Source of the DNA: Dipylidium caninum
Taxonomy: Eukaryota > Platyhelminthes > Cestoda > Cyclophyllidea > Dipylidiidae
Length of the DNA stretch: 64,000 bases
Assembly: GCA_017562135.1 (NCBI GenBank)
Contig: QEYB01000715.1
Location: forward strand, 806,001-870,000
Reading direction: 5' to 3'
Shown here: positions 24,291 to 36,700 of the stretch, piece by piece
Numbering within the stretch: the stretch's first letter is position 1
How the letters are laid out: every line of letters begins with the position of its first letter
Made by a program: the position numbers and the translations under genes
Notes under the pieces: model-generated
The model's database searches: none
Told to the model about the DNA's origin: nothing
Seen by the model: only the letters and a program-made list of their open reading frames with translations

Positions 24291-25898
24291 TCATGGCGTT
24301 GTATCAGGAGTACTTGAGGGGAGTTTCATGTAGTTAACGCATCTGGAAGGATCGGTGGGGAAAAATTCTTGAGCGCGGGTCATCAATCGCTTAATACCCT
24401 GAATAAATTTGCGCTGCGTCTCGTCATTGAGCACATGAGCTACATTCTTGGCGTGAATCTTATCCTGCGCCGTGCGCTGATGAATACCGTGATTGGTAAC
24501 GCCCAAGGGCCAGGGGGCCTTTCCTATTGCTAGGTCCAAGTATGCGTCATTTGCCTACAACCAAATTCAGTCATGTCAAAGGGGGAGAACCCACCTTCAA
24601 GTAATTTCTGTCCATGAGCAAGACGACCACCTTGACGAGAGAATCCAAAATGTCATCCTGGCAACGCTAAACGCGGGAAAAGGGAATCAAACGACTGCAA
24701 TGGGCAACATTACCTTAGTTTTTAGCAGTTTAAATAAAGGTTTTATATACTCCAAAGTTTGGTTGTATGTTGCGCTGGCCATTTGCCGGAGTAGGATTGC
24801 TTTACATCTCTTGAACGCTGATTCAAATGTGTCCCCCACTGAGAAAGAAGGAACTAAAATGTAAAAGCAAATAAGGCGCCAAAATGCAGACTTATACCGC
24901 TTGACATTTACGCTTGGTACTGGATCCCACGAGACGCGAGCAAACTATGGTGAATAGTTAGGAGATACCAAAAGAGTATAAAAAACGCAATAAGTAAGTT
25001 AGAAAATACGAAAATATAATAGGTGCAACAGTAATCAACATCTAAACAGAGAATACAATGCACCTTCAGGTATCTAAGAACATGGTCAGAAACTTCCTCC
25101 CTAGCAGCATGGTCGTTCGTCTTATTGACGTGATGGTCATTCGTCGCACGTGCGAAGCTTGCAGCCGCTGCCGTCGCATCATCGGTGGCGTTTGGCTCAC
25201 GCATCATGACATAGGAAGACAAAGTAATCTTCAAGATCTCCATTTCCTCTGGAGGAATGTAGTCTTTTTTTATAGCAACTTCCAAGTTCGCATTTCCATC
25301 GGTGGCCGACAATGCTGCGGTATTTCTCACTTCGCCAAAGACAGCCTCGTCTTCATCCTCGTCGACCTTATCCATAGCGGCGAGCAAATCATTCCGCAAA
25401 CCCTTCGATTCCGGTTCAAGAAGTTGAATCCTTTTCAAACGTTGAAATGTATCATAATCGGATTCACCAAATAGCCTAATGGGCTGATTTCTTTCACGAA
25501 GAAGCCTTATGACCTAGACATTTTAAGTAAAGCAAAGAAGCGTTGATCAAACCTCTCTTCGCGGCATGAGTTTCCCTTTAGCCTTTTCTTCTCGTTCTTT
25601 CTCCACTTTTTTAAGAAGCAGATTCTCCTCAGGAGTCTTGTGAAAATATAGTTATCAGAAGAACCTACTGACTGTAAAAGACTGGAAGATTTGACATCGT
25701 CTTCTGCTAAAACAATATTAGTCCTATATTTGCACTTGGTTTTGTATTCACGTTCCTCCAGTCTGACTAACTCAGAGCGCTTAAAATACTTCCTCTCTGT
25801 GGTCTACGAATATTGAGTGAGAAGAACGAAAGTACGATTAATTCATTTTCCTGGAGCACCTTCCGCTTACGGGCTATTTCTGCCAACAACGCGTCCAT
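24291..25898 (-). CDS. PRPF18: Pre-mRNA-splicing factor 18
   Basis: PRPF18/Prp18 acts with Slu7 in the second catalytic step of splicing. Minus-strand exons: 25898-25836, 25803-25669, 25636-25553, 25513-25064, 24853-24714, 24666-24595, 24554-24291 (stop TGA at 24293-24291). They sum to 1208 nt. One A is missing in a run near 24782-24784 (minus-strand GGCAAATGGCC); adding it gives 403 codons. Recognisable segments are [13 protein letters not shown] at the start, [32 protein letters not shown] (the PRP4/Prp18 N-terminal motif), [36 protein letters not shown], and the conserved C-terminus [63 protein letters not shown]. At about 402 residues it is roughly 60 longer than human PRPF18, mainly from a low-complexity insert in exon 4. 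Confidence 0.93.
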
Positions 25899-28800
25899 CG
25901 GGCGAAATACCCACTTTAACCAATGCGCTTTTTCTGACGGATATAAACTGCGGGATTTTACAGAACTGCATCGCCCCTTGTTCTTCAATGGTAAAAAATG
26001 TCAGTCGCTCTAATATGTCCACAACTGACAATATTTTGACGGAGGTGATTTTGTTTTGCATGTTCAGCCATGTTTGCCAAACATTATAAACCGAACCCCA
26101 TTGCACGCTACCAGAGGGGGATTGCTGTTTTCCATTGACTATTTTTTTATCCAAGTGTACATATTATTCTGTTGAAATCTTGAAGGTCTCCTACTTATTC
26201 CAGCAATCCTCTAGTTAATGCCAAACTGCGGTGACGAAGGAACCTCCTTTGGTTTGTAATTATACTGTCTCAATTGGCTCCTCTGTCCCATTGCTAAAAC
26301 AAATGGTGCGTGTTTTTCACTCAGGGACCCCACTCTAATTATTAATGATCGTAGTTAAGTTAATAGTGTGAATTGTTTGTTAATATGACCCATAGCGTTC
26401 CGACCAGTCTCCCAATGCATCACAGACTATCCTCGTAAAAATAGGTTTATTCACTGGTGTTAATTTGCAAAGCACGACCTACAAGAACATGTGCGCTATG
26501 ACTTTAGGCCCGAGCTTAAATAAAATGAGAAAGTTGTTTTATAGCAAACTGTCTACTAATACCAGGAAATAGTGCTCTTAAAAAATCGTCAAAGTCACAT
26601 GCATATTTTATATATAAGCTCCTCATTGGGTCTTGGTGATAATTTCCGGCTTGGGCTTGTGTGCTGAGAGGAAAAGCTTATTTTCCCATTGTCGAGGGAA
26701 AAATCTTAACTATTCACATTCTGAGGAAGTGACTGCTATCAAAATCTCGAGCATAACGCATTTATAATGCAAGAGTTTCTACCGCCTCTTTCATCGGGCA
26801 ACCTCTTGGCGTTTTTTCAAGCTACACATCAAATGGGTTTAATAATTAAATTAACCTTAGAGCGATCTTTTACAAGGCTTAAGCACTGATTTGTAATTTT
26901 TTATATAAGAATCGGCCGGTTTGATGGCTGCTCAAATTGTGGTTTTCTTAAGCCTATGCATTTGGGGTTCTCCAATTACAGAAAAATGAAAAGTTAATAT
27001 TAAAACTTCCTCAACAGTGGAATTCCTATACCCGTTGAATCATACACATCTTGTAGGTTGCAAACGTTTTAAGGTGTCTTCCATGTTGATTTTTCCGCCT
27101 TCTGTCCGTGATTACGTCTCTCATAGGTTTTCCAATGTTTCTTCGTCACAGATAGGCGGACTTGTTACCGGTCTGGGTTCCAGAATGCGTACCGTTGGCA
27201 ATAATTTAGGGGATAAAGTTTCCATTAGCCTGCTAAAGTAATGAAGTATAGTGCAATTCCGTCTTATACTAGAGACATTGGCATGTTTTACTTAACCACT
27301 TGGGCCGTGCCAGGGTATCTTTACTAATAAATGAAAAAAGCTTTTTACCGTATGGATCCATGTCTCCAATCGGGAAAGAATCGCGAACCGGCGTTCAGCC
27401 GGTAGCACAGCAACTGAATACTCCTTTAATTAGTGCATCCCGAAGATTTTCACAGAGGTGATTTTATTAATAACGTTTGGTTAGACATCCGGAGAGTTGA
27501 GCACTATCAAAAAATTTTGGAGGTTTTGTTTAAAGCAAGACGGTTGGTAATCTTCGACTTCCGCTTGGGACGGCAATTGGAGATTCCGATGTGTAAACAG
27601 AATGACGGCAAATTTAAATGGGTATGGAAAATTTCATCTCGATAAGTGACATTTGCCGCGACCCTCGACATCTCAACTTTGTCTTAAACGATGCGCGATA
27701 CACTTCGTTGATTCCTCCCGGTGAGGAATACAACATCAGCTTACAGGTGTTTGCACATAAAATGGGATCCGACATCCTTCACACGTGTGCCCCAGTGCAA
27801 GCTCTATGTTTTACAACCAGTAGTACTAAAGTCTGTCTCGTGAATTGCAAGTAGTCAGCAACGTAAGTGGCGGTCCAGTCAGTGAAATGAGCGACACTCG
27901 CCAACTGATAGCGACACTTAAGCTTGCACAGTGGATATAAGGAGGTGATAAAACGGTGGTTTTTCAACCACCCTTGTGAGGTTAATAACCGGATCAAATG
28001 CAACCTCCAGGCTAAGTCTCACTTGCACCGCCGTTGGATGGGGTGATGGCCTCTGAGCCATACGCGCATTACACCTACCGCCTACTCTCTTGGTGTCCGA
28101 ATGCCATCTCCACCGGCTATTTTACTTTCCCGTACTCAAGACTTCCCTATAGCACTTAGAGAAACGTAGTCCACAAAGATGGTGATATTTTTTGCTTTTC
28201 ACAGCAAATCCAAACCATTAATCACGTTCACTCCCCCAGCATAAGCCGAAGACGGAAGTTGTCAGCTAAGAAAATCTCATCATGAGGGATTTTATGTTGT
28301 CACACGAATGCCGGGGAGCTCTGATGGTGCTGATTATACCCGGCAAATGGCACCTCAGTGACTGGAAGTTTCCCCATTAGCCTTTACAAAAGTGTGTGGT
28401 GATTCGTACCAGTTAAGAGGTATTTGCTGGCTTTGACGCATTAATGTCAAAAAAGTTTTATTTCATTGCGAAATAAGTCGCTTTCTCAGACTGCTAACTC
28501 CTCAGCGAAGTCGCCGCTGCTTGGAGAATGGAGGATATGACGTTTTGACACACAGGGGGACCGGCTCCCGCCTGTGGTGTTGAGCAATACGAATTCGCAG
28601 GGTCGGGGCAGGAGACGCAGCCGAGAGGACAAGTGGAGTGAAATACTCGATGTTCATCCGAGCAGACAGACCTGAATATACGAGCGGAGTCTAGTTAAAT
28701 CGCGTCATCAAAAGGAATGAGGACGTAAGATTCTCTACGGGGCCACAAATGCGTGGCAGGAAGAGGTGCATTCGCGCCGATGCATGCCGTGGGCAGCCGC

Positions 28801-29240
28801 ACCCGACGACCTCCTTTGTCCTCGGATGGATGTCTACCAGGTCGCCAACTGCAGCTGAAGATGTGTGCCTGGTGTTAGGATTATTCCAACAATTTGCTTT
28901 TCAAACCCGAAAATTATTATGCCAGAAGAGGAAAATAGGAAATACACATTTGAACTTTTGGGAAAGTGATATATACGCGTAATAGACCATAAAGGAAATC
29001 CGGAATTGTTGTTACAAACATGCCAGTTGCGATTGCAGTCACGGAAACAAATGCTGCTCCAGTAAGTTTCAAAAGGAAAATAGAGAAAGTTGTGTTTCTG
29101 GGCCGCGCTTGGGTAATGTGCACGCAGTCCGCTAACGTAGCTTTCTACTTAACTCGCTGATAGGGGCGGGAATTGAAATTGCGGATGAAGACTGCACCGC
29201 AAGTAAGATCGCACGACTGTTTAGGTGCAAATTGTCTTTT
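25899..29240. other. Mostly non-coding region upstream of PRPF18
   Basis: AT-rich sequence upstream of PRPF18, then a more GC-rich part after 28 kb. The exon-like frames at 27.0-27.8 kb are listed separately. Otherwise nothing is supported. Confidence 0.4.
27008..27756 (+). other. Orphan exon-like frames
   Basis: Three plus-strand frames look more like coding sequence than their surroundings. One at about 27080-27238 includes GGLVTGLGSRMRTVGNN before a GTAATG. One at about 27455-27620 includes KARRLVIFDFRLGRQLE before GTATGG. One at about 27655-27755 ends SLIPPGEEYNISLQ before GTGTTT. Each ends near a possible donor. I do not recognise the protein and cannot link the three with consistent phases, so they may be part of a larger gene, remnants, or chance. 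Confidence 0.25.
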
Positions 29241-29357
29241 CTCGCCACGGAGAGTGAAGGCGGAGGAGGCGGGGTCCGAGGTGGTCAGGGCCAGGTAGGC
29301 CGAACTGGTCAAGGCCTGGTACGTGTGCAGTCGTTGCATCTCCAGGATCAGCGAGTC
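29241..29357 (-). pseudogene. Truncated inverted copy of TRPC exon 2
   Basis: The minus strand carries about the first 117 nt of the 153-nt TRPC exon found at 36922-37074, including the acceptor context GTTAAG before GACTCG. The reading LILEMQRLHTYQALTSS is preserved, with one visible Val-to-Ala difference (DPVSS to DPASS). It loses homology after TLRGE, so the last dozen codons and the donor are missing. It cannot serve as a normal channel exon. Confidence 0.85.
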
Positions 29358-30001
29358 CTTAACGCGGAGCAGGAAACAAGTGTAAGTGGGAGGCATGCGC
29401 CCTTACGACGGAGGAAATGCCCTCCTCGCGGTTGCACAAGTTGGCACCAGGCTGTCTTGCAGCCGAGGAAGGCAAATCCCTCATTGACCTTGCCACCCTC
29501 CACACTGAGTTGTGTCCTCTTACTTCAGTGGCGTCTGCCAAACGGTGAATAGACACTGAAGTTGTGCTGTTTAATGTAATTTTTGCTACATGTTACAACG
29601 TAGAAGAGCGCGCACCGTGTGGGCGACACTCCGACGTAATGGCGAGAACAGAATATTAAAATGCACACTTCTTCCACAGGAGAACGGATTTCATTTTAAA
29701 ACTTATTACCCCGTCAACTGCCCAATTAACCCACCTTCTTTTCAACTTTCTAACGCCGCTATCTTGCCTCTCGTCAATGCCAACTGCTCAAGCCAGTTGA
29801 TCTTGCCCCTCTGCCGACACGTCTCCTCCCAGTCGCCATTCATCGTGCGTTCGGACTCTTTGAATATCAACCATACCACTTGCACGTCGTCCCCTGACTT
29901 CATTCCTGTGGCCTGATTTGAGGGCCTCCTGCTCGTGACAGGCTGAAGATGCTCGACTGTTTCGAGCTCAAGTGCAACGCCTCCTTACGCTTGTCGGCCT
30001 T

Positions 30002-30055
30002 TGCCTTGCCTTGCCTTGCTTGCCTTGCCTTGCCTTGCGTCCTCGCCTTGCGTCC
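30002..30055. repeat. CCTTG pentanucleotide repeat
   Basis: Tandem CCTTG units, slightly interrupted, within the left arm. The matching site in the right arm (about 36262-36280) has only three to four units. Confidence 0.85.
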
Positions 30056-30869
30056 TGCAGGCCCTCCTGCCCTCTGTTGCGGTGGGACCTTGTAGTCACA
30101 GTGGAGACGACGCCTTCCTTACGTGGACCTGGCATCTGACGACAAGCTTTGGGCGATGCCCACGGAAGTTGGAGAGGACCTTTTTCAATTTGGTTAATGC
30201 GACCACAACAGAGAGCTCCCTTGCAGTCGCCCGTGGCCCTTCTTCTCGCCTGGGCTTTAACTACGCTTGTGAACGGTGTAGTAGCAAAAAATTGATGCAG
30301 GTTCCGACGAAAGTGCGCCATGGGCCACACACATGAGGGGTGGCGGGAACAGAGAGCGGGAACAGAGAGGAGGGGTTTGGTGGAGCGCCGAGTCGCATAG
30401 CCGGTCGAAAGGTTTCGTCGACACGCGCATCAGCAGCCAACCTGACTTGCACGCCTCAGCACAGACACCGGTGCTCGGCGAGGCTGCGTGTCTCTGTGTG
30501 CCTCCACACAAACCGAGCCTGTCTTCCGTGCACAGTGGACACAGTGGAGGTGCGATCCCTCCTCGCTGAGGACGTGCAAATCGTCTTTCGCACCACGAAG
30601 AAGAGCACGCAGGCGGAGGACGTTTGAACTCGTCACCTGATGCATGTTCGGTTGGGCATCCTCCCATTCGCCTCTTTTCCCTCCTGAAGTTGCCTGCCCC
30701 CCACGACTCCACGAGGAAGTAGTGGTGGTCCGAATCGCCTGTACATCGTCTCACCAACCTCGTCACAGCCGGTCAAAATGCAAACTTGCAAAGCAATTGT
30801 CGGTCTAAAGCATAGCATATATTGGCAGAGAAGGGGCGCTTCCTGCAACACACCAGTTGCCTGGCGAAT

Positions 30870-33769
30870 GCATGTGGCAACCTGTTCGGAGGCAGTTTCA
30901 AATGCTCCGTGAACCCTCCGCCAACAGCGTAATGTTACCGTCGAAGGAAATTCGACGCACGAGGTTATGTTTCCTATTTGATATAAACAAAATCAATTCA
31001 CCTATGCGGTTTAGTCAGTCATTTGTAGCAGCAGCAGTGTGTGAGAAGAAAACCAGACTTGTCCGTTTGAGCCTGCCAAAGCCGAGCCCCTGTCCTCTCC
31101 TCCAAGTTTTACTTGTCAAATTATAAAATAATTTACCGACAAAGGATGTCGGCAAGGCGGTTGCTCCCCCTTCGTTGTCATCCAATAGCAGTAGTTTGTA
31201 ATCAGTGAATTTGGTGTTAATGTGTTGAAATTCCCGTAGAAAGAGTAATTACATCCGCAAAATGTCCGGCGAACATAGGACAGGTAGTTCGTCCGTAGCG
31301 CTATCTGCGTCCGCAGGAGGTTCAACACTCCGCCTTTCCCTCGATTAACGTGTAACCCTAAGGACAACGATGGTGTACCGCCATCGTTAAAATACTGGTG
31401 GCGGTGGAACTGCAAATTAAATGCCTTCATTTGCAAAATACCTCTATTCCTGTTTCAGCCGAACCCCAGCAACTAACCGAACGAATTTCTTCCAAAGTGG
31501 ACGTCATCTGAGGGCCAGACAGACCGTGTTTGCAGTTTATTGGAAGGCAAATGAAATTCTCCGGCTCGGTGGGCGCGAAGGGAGAGGAGGGGAGGGGGGT
31601 TGGGATCGAGGGCGGGGGGGGGCGGGGCGGGCACCGAGAGCATGGCATGTGCCCTCGGGCGCGGCGGGCGGGCAGGCGGGTAGGCGAGCGACGCGAAAAG
31701 CTCTGATAAGGACATAAAACGCCGTCATTAATAATGTGTGGCCACCATTTTCAATACCCTGGGAGTTTGTCGCAGTGTAAACGACCGATAAGGCGGCTGA
31801 CTTGTGGCCGAGGCACGGGACTTATGACGGAGGCACCTGCAAAATGCAAAAATCATCCTCCTTTCCCATGAAGCTGAATATTTCAGTCTCGTGAAAGCCG
31901 ACTCCCGCGCCCGAATGTTCAACAGCAGGGAGGGGAATAGGAGAGGCAACCAGGACCATCCGAATCCACACCACGTCCAACTACGACCGCTTTAATGAGA
32001 ACGGCTGTCGTGGAGCACCTGATCGAAATTTGCTGACAATGTAGCATGCACAGTCATTCGGGAATACGGAGGAAATGATCACATTTCGGATTGAGGAGAG
32101 AGAACGCGACGGCGGTAAACTTCTCCTTCCTCCACTGCAGGCATGAGGGAACACACTTGCCCACATCTCGGCCAATTTGCTTGCCGCCCCCAGGTGACAG
32201 GCGGAGAATCGTGCCGCACCGCGGACACTGTGGACTGCGTTGCTCACGGCGGATTGGTGAAATGTTGTTCTCGCCATGCGTGTAGGCCTGTTTCATTGAT
32301 GCTTTGACGAGGCTTTGTCGCTTCCACTCGGTAGTCCGCGATTTGAGCAGGCGAACTTTCTTCAGTTCCACCAGTAGTTATAAATATTTCAGAGAAGGTG
32401 GAACTTCCACTGCGTATACAAATACAGCGGAACAAAGAAGGCTTGCTGCTGGAGGATGTACAAAAGCGGCTGAATAAGTAATGAGAGGTTCTGCTCTTAT
32501 CCCCCTTCTAAAAGTTCATACCTCCCACGCTAATGGAGCAGAAGAAGATGGGGTGGCTGATGCACCAGCATAAAAATTTATTATCTCGCGGGCAGGAGGG
32601 GGCCGGGAGGGAACGCGGTACGGTGGGGTCCACCGTCTTGCCTCCACGGCCGTTGGGCAGCGGTGTGAGGTGTGGGTGGGAGGCGAGAAGGGGAGGGCCA
32701 CTCAGACCAGCATCAAAACTCGGCCCCCCATCTTTCTAACAAACCAAAATTTCCCCGCTCCCCTTGCGTTTATAACGCACGAGTAAGGCCTTGTTGTTGA
32801 TCCGAAGACACGCGGCATTCATTGTAAGCTGGCTTGCGGAGCGTAGATCTCCTCTATGGCCGTGCTGAAGGGGGTGGGACTCGAGTGCAAGCTGCCTGTA
32901 ATAGGAGTAAATTAGAGCCGAACGCAGGCGACGGAGTTTGGTAAAGAGTCCATCCTAACAGGGGAGAGTCGGCTAAGGTGCATCTGGTGATGTGTAATGT
33001 TATCAGCCGTCTTTCACTCTCACAAAGGTGGTTAAAACAGCCCTCGTCGGGACATTGGAGGGACGAACAAGCGAGTGGTGTAGCCAATTTGCATATCACC
33101 GCCACCACCATCACCATCACCACCATCCTGCACTCCAATGACCATCGGCTAATTGAATTTCTGATGTGTTTGCCCAGTCGAATGTTTTTCTTAACTAATA
33201 TGCGCATCCACACGCATGCAGTGAGTGGCGTTGAGCTGACCTGGACGACAGGGAATTAGCACTGAAGTCTGGCAAATGGAGGGGTGAAGGTGAGTGAAAA
33301 CGAAACGACAGCTAACGACTGAAAACGCCAACTTCCCCATTTGTGAACATCTTCTATTCCTCAAACCTGGCGGCGGCGGCAGCAGCAGCGGCAGCAAGCA
33401 TGCACGGGGAGCAGCCAACAAGACGCACCATTCAAATGCGTGATCATACGCCGACTTCACCTATAGGTCAACCGAGAAAAGCGCGTCCCCTTGCAGGGGA
33501 ATTGCCATCACCCAGGCCAGAGTCGCCTCAGTCTTGGCGTCGTCCTTCTCTCCCCTCGCCCCCAGCCTGTCCGCACACACACTGCCTTGGTAGAAGATGG
33601 TGGCCAACCCACCGACCCTACTGTTCGCGAATTCACTGTTATAGTGGAGGTGAGGATCGAACAGGCTTGAGTGGAACCAGCCAGGAGCAGTGCACCTGAG
33701 GCTCTAACCTTCGCATAAAACACCCTGAGCGCGAGTCGTTAGTCGGAGGAGAAGACCACAGGCCTTGAA
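30870..33769. other. Loop of inverted repeat, upstream of TRPC exon 1
   Basis: Non-coding as far as I can see. It includes a very G-rich stretch at about 31570-31680, an interrupted CCTCC/CACC-rich stretch near 33098-33128, and a GCG/GCA triplet run at about 33369-33398. It is the likely promoter region of the TRPC gene, but no specific promoter element is identified. Confidence 0.4.
31570..31680 (+). repeat. G-rich tract with potential to form G-quadruplex
   Basis: Multiple runs of three to nine G on the plus strand, including a run of nine G near 31614-31622, then GCGGGCGGGC steps. It lies about 2.1 kb upstream of TRPC exon 1. Confidence 0.7.
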
Positions 33770-36700
33770 ATGCTCCCCGTGGCAAACAAGCGCAAACGAG
33801 GCATGAGTGGACAGTGGAGGATACAGCTACACAAGAGATCTTCTAGATTTAACACCGCATTGGCGCCTCTCCTGACAGACCAAGGGGGCTTCGGAGCGCA
33901 AATGGGCAAGGCCAAGAAGGCCACTGTGGCTGGGCTGAAGTTGGCCTCCGAAAACGGGCTGGTATTTAAGAGTCAGTTGCAGGACAAGGAATACGTCTTC
34001 CTCAACGCTGCTGAGTTCGGTGAGGTGGATATTGTACGGGAATTACTCAACGACCCGACAATGAATGTTGATTGCGTCGACTACATGGGAAGGAATGCGG
34101 TTCTGTTGGCTATGAAGACTGAGAATATCGAACTAATCAACGCGTTGGTTGGGAAGTTGAGCTTCTATGCGGTTGAAGACGCCCTCTTAAACGCTATTAG
34201 CCAGGAGAAAATTCACATAGTGAAGCTGATTATTGACCATCCGCAGTACATTCGAATGGAGAAGCTCATGGCCCCGCGGGGCCAGCGAGCCGGAGTGATC
34301 GGTAAGGCCATTGAACGATCCCAATTCTCCGCCGACATAACGCCTCTCATGCTGGCTGCCCACACAAACAACCACGAGATCATTCAACTCCTCCTTGATC
34401 GTGGCCTCAAGGTGGAGATGCCGCACGATAGGAGCTGCTTGTGCTTGGATTGTGAATCCATCAGAGCCCAAGTAAGTCACCACCCTTTGGTATCGAAGGA
34501 GGCGGGAAAGACGCGCCTCAACAATTCGCAAGCATTTCTGAGCACTTTAGCGGCAGTATTGGAATCTGCCTCGTGTCTCCAACTAAGCGAGTGTCTCCCC
34601 ACATCGAGTCAACCCTGCTGTTTGATGAGACAGGTCCACATTTTTGTCACATCATTCACACACCGGCTATTTGTTATAATGCGCAGTGGTGGTTGAACTA
34701 CTGCTTTGCTCAGGCTAGCGGCAGCGCACAGGTCCCTTCTCCCCAAAGTTTTCTCCTATAATTTACGTGCCTCATACTCAGCATTGCAACTACATTTCAT
34801 CGAGGTGTGCTACAGTCCGCACTTCTCCACGAGCTGCCCGAATTCTCACAGAGCCATGCTGAATGACACACCTCGTGACACGCAACTAACGGCTGTCAAA
34901 GCATGCACCAACACCGGCTGATGTGTCGTCAACACTGTCACACATGCCGAGTGGAAGTCGCCCCAGTAATAAGTTCATTTGGTGGAGTGCAGACGATTCC
35001 ACTGTATTTGACTGCGTTCTAGTGATGAAGGAAATCTCTTGTAACGTTGATAGAACTCGCTCTCGATTTACACTGAATCATTGTCGACTTAACTGACTCG
35101 TAAAAGTCGAGCGATCATTCACACGAGCCCCGTTTATCGTGTAGGTCAGACCACATCACCTCGAGCCCACCTTGGTCGAGCGTCGTATGGCTCCTTTCCA
35201 TTCGCCTCCTCCCTTTGCCTCCTCCCTTCGCCTCCTCCCTTCACCTCCTCCGTCCCCCGTTAGGTGACACGCGCACCTGGCACCTAGACTTCACGACGTG
35301 AAAAACACACTCTGAACCCTAGCCAGAAGACCAGAAACACAGTTCATTTTCAAATTCCATCCTCGACTTGGTACGGCAGTGGTAGGGGAAGAGAAGGTGT
35401 CATTGGGAACCTCGTTGCTCTTTTGCGTCCACCTCCAGTGGGATTCGCCAGGCGACTGGTGTGTTGTCGGAAGCGCCCCTTCTCTGCCAATAGATGCTAT
35501 GCTTTAGACCAACAATTGCTTTGCAAGTTTGCATTTTGACCGGGTGTGAAGAGGTTGGTGAGGCGATGCACATGCGAATCGGACCACCATTACTTCTTCG
35601 TGGAGTCGTGGGGGGCAGGCAACTCAGGAGGGAAAAGAGGCGAATGGGAGGATGCCCAACCGAACATGCATCAGGTGACGAGTTCAAACGTCCTCCGCCT
35701 GCGTGCTCTTCTTCGTGGTGCGAAAAGACGATTTGCACGTCCTCAGCGAGGAGGGATCGCACCTCCACTGTGTCCACTGTGCACGGAAGACAGGCTCGGT
35801 TTTGTGTGGAGGCACACAGAGACACGCAGCCTCGCCGAGCACCGGTGTCTGTGCTGAGGCGTGCAAGTCAGGTTGGCTGCTGATGCGCGTGTCGACGAAA
35901 CCTTTCGACCGGCTATGCGACTCGGCGCTCCACCAAACCCCTCCTCTCTGTTCCCGCTCTCTGTTCCCGCCACCCCTCATGTGTGTGGCCCATGGCGCAC
36001 TTTCGTCGGAACTTGTAGCAATTTTTGCTACTCAACTGTTCACGAGCGCAGTTTAAGCCCAGGCGAGGAGAAAGGTCACGGACGACTACAAGGGAGCTCT
36101 CTGTCGTGGTCGCATTAACCAAATTGAAATAGGTCCTCTCCACCTTCCGTGGGCATCGCCCAATGCTTGTCGTCAGATGCCAGGTCCACATAAAGAAGGC
36201 GTCGTCTCTGCTGTGACTAGAAGGTCCCACCGTAACAGAGGAAAGGAAGGACTGGAGGACGCAAGGCAAGGCAAGGCAGAGGCAGACAAGAGTAGGGAGG
36301 CGTTGCACTTGAGCTCGAACAGTCGAGCATCTTCAGCCTGTCACTAGCAGCAGGCCCTCAAATCAGGCCACAGGAATGAGCTCAGGGGACGACGTGCAAG
36401 GGGTATGGTTGATATTCAAAGAGTCCGAACGCACGATGAATGCCGACTGGGAGGAGACGTGTCGGCAGAGGGGCAAGATCAACTGGCTTGAGCAGTTGGC
36501 ATTGACGAGAGGCAAGATAGCGGCGTTAGAAAGTTGAAAAGAAGGTGGTTAATTGGGCAGTTGACGGGGTAATAAGTTTTAAAATGAAATCCGTTCTCCT
36601 GTGGAAGAAGTGTGCATTTTAATATTCTGTTCTCGCCATTACGCCGGCAGTGTCACCCACACGGTCCGCGCTCTTCTACGTTGTAACATGTAGCAAAAAT

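Larger units (their letters stand above)
29241..30869. repeat. Left arm of large inverted repeat
   Basis: This segment is the reverse complement of 35443-37038, recognised because long translated stretches on one strand here recur on the other strand there (for example minus 29359-29556 and plus 36723-36920 are the same frame). Identity is very high in the parts I compared, around 30313-30640, with scattered substitutions and small indels; it is lower elsewhere. Homology stops abruptly at CGTGGCGAG (29241) and near CCTGGCGAAT (30869). A CCTTG pentamer run is longer in this arm than in the other. Confidence 0.9.

Noticed and set aside
29359..29556. 65-codon minus-strand frame repeated identically at plus 36723-36920
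   Set aside because: It is repeated because it lies in the inverted-repeat arms and overlaps the TRPC exon 2 acceptor in another frame. It is not a gene.
30257..30766. 169-codon minus frame, mirrored by plus frames at 35494-36056
   Set aside because: All three frames in this GC-rich arm are open in places on both strands. No family match and no splice or start context.
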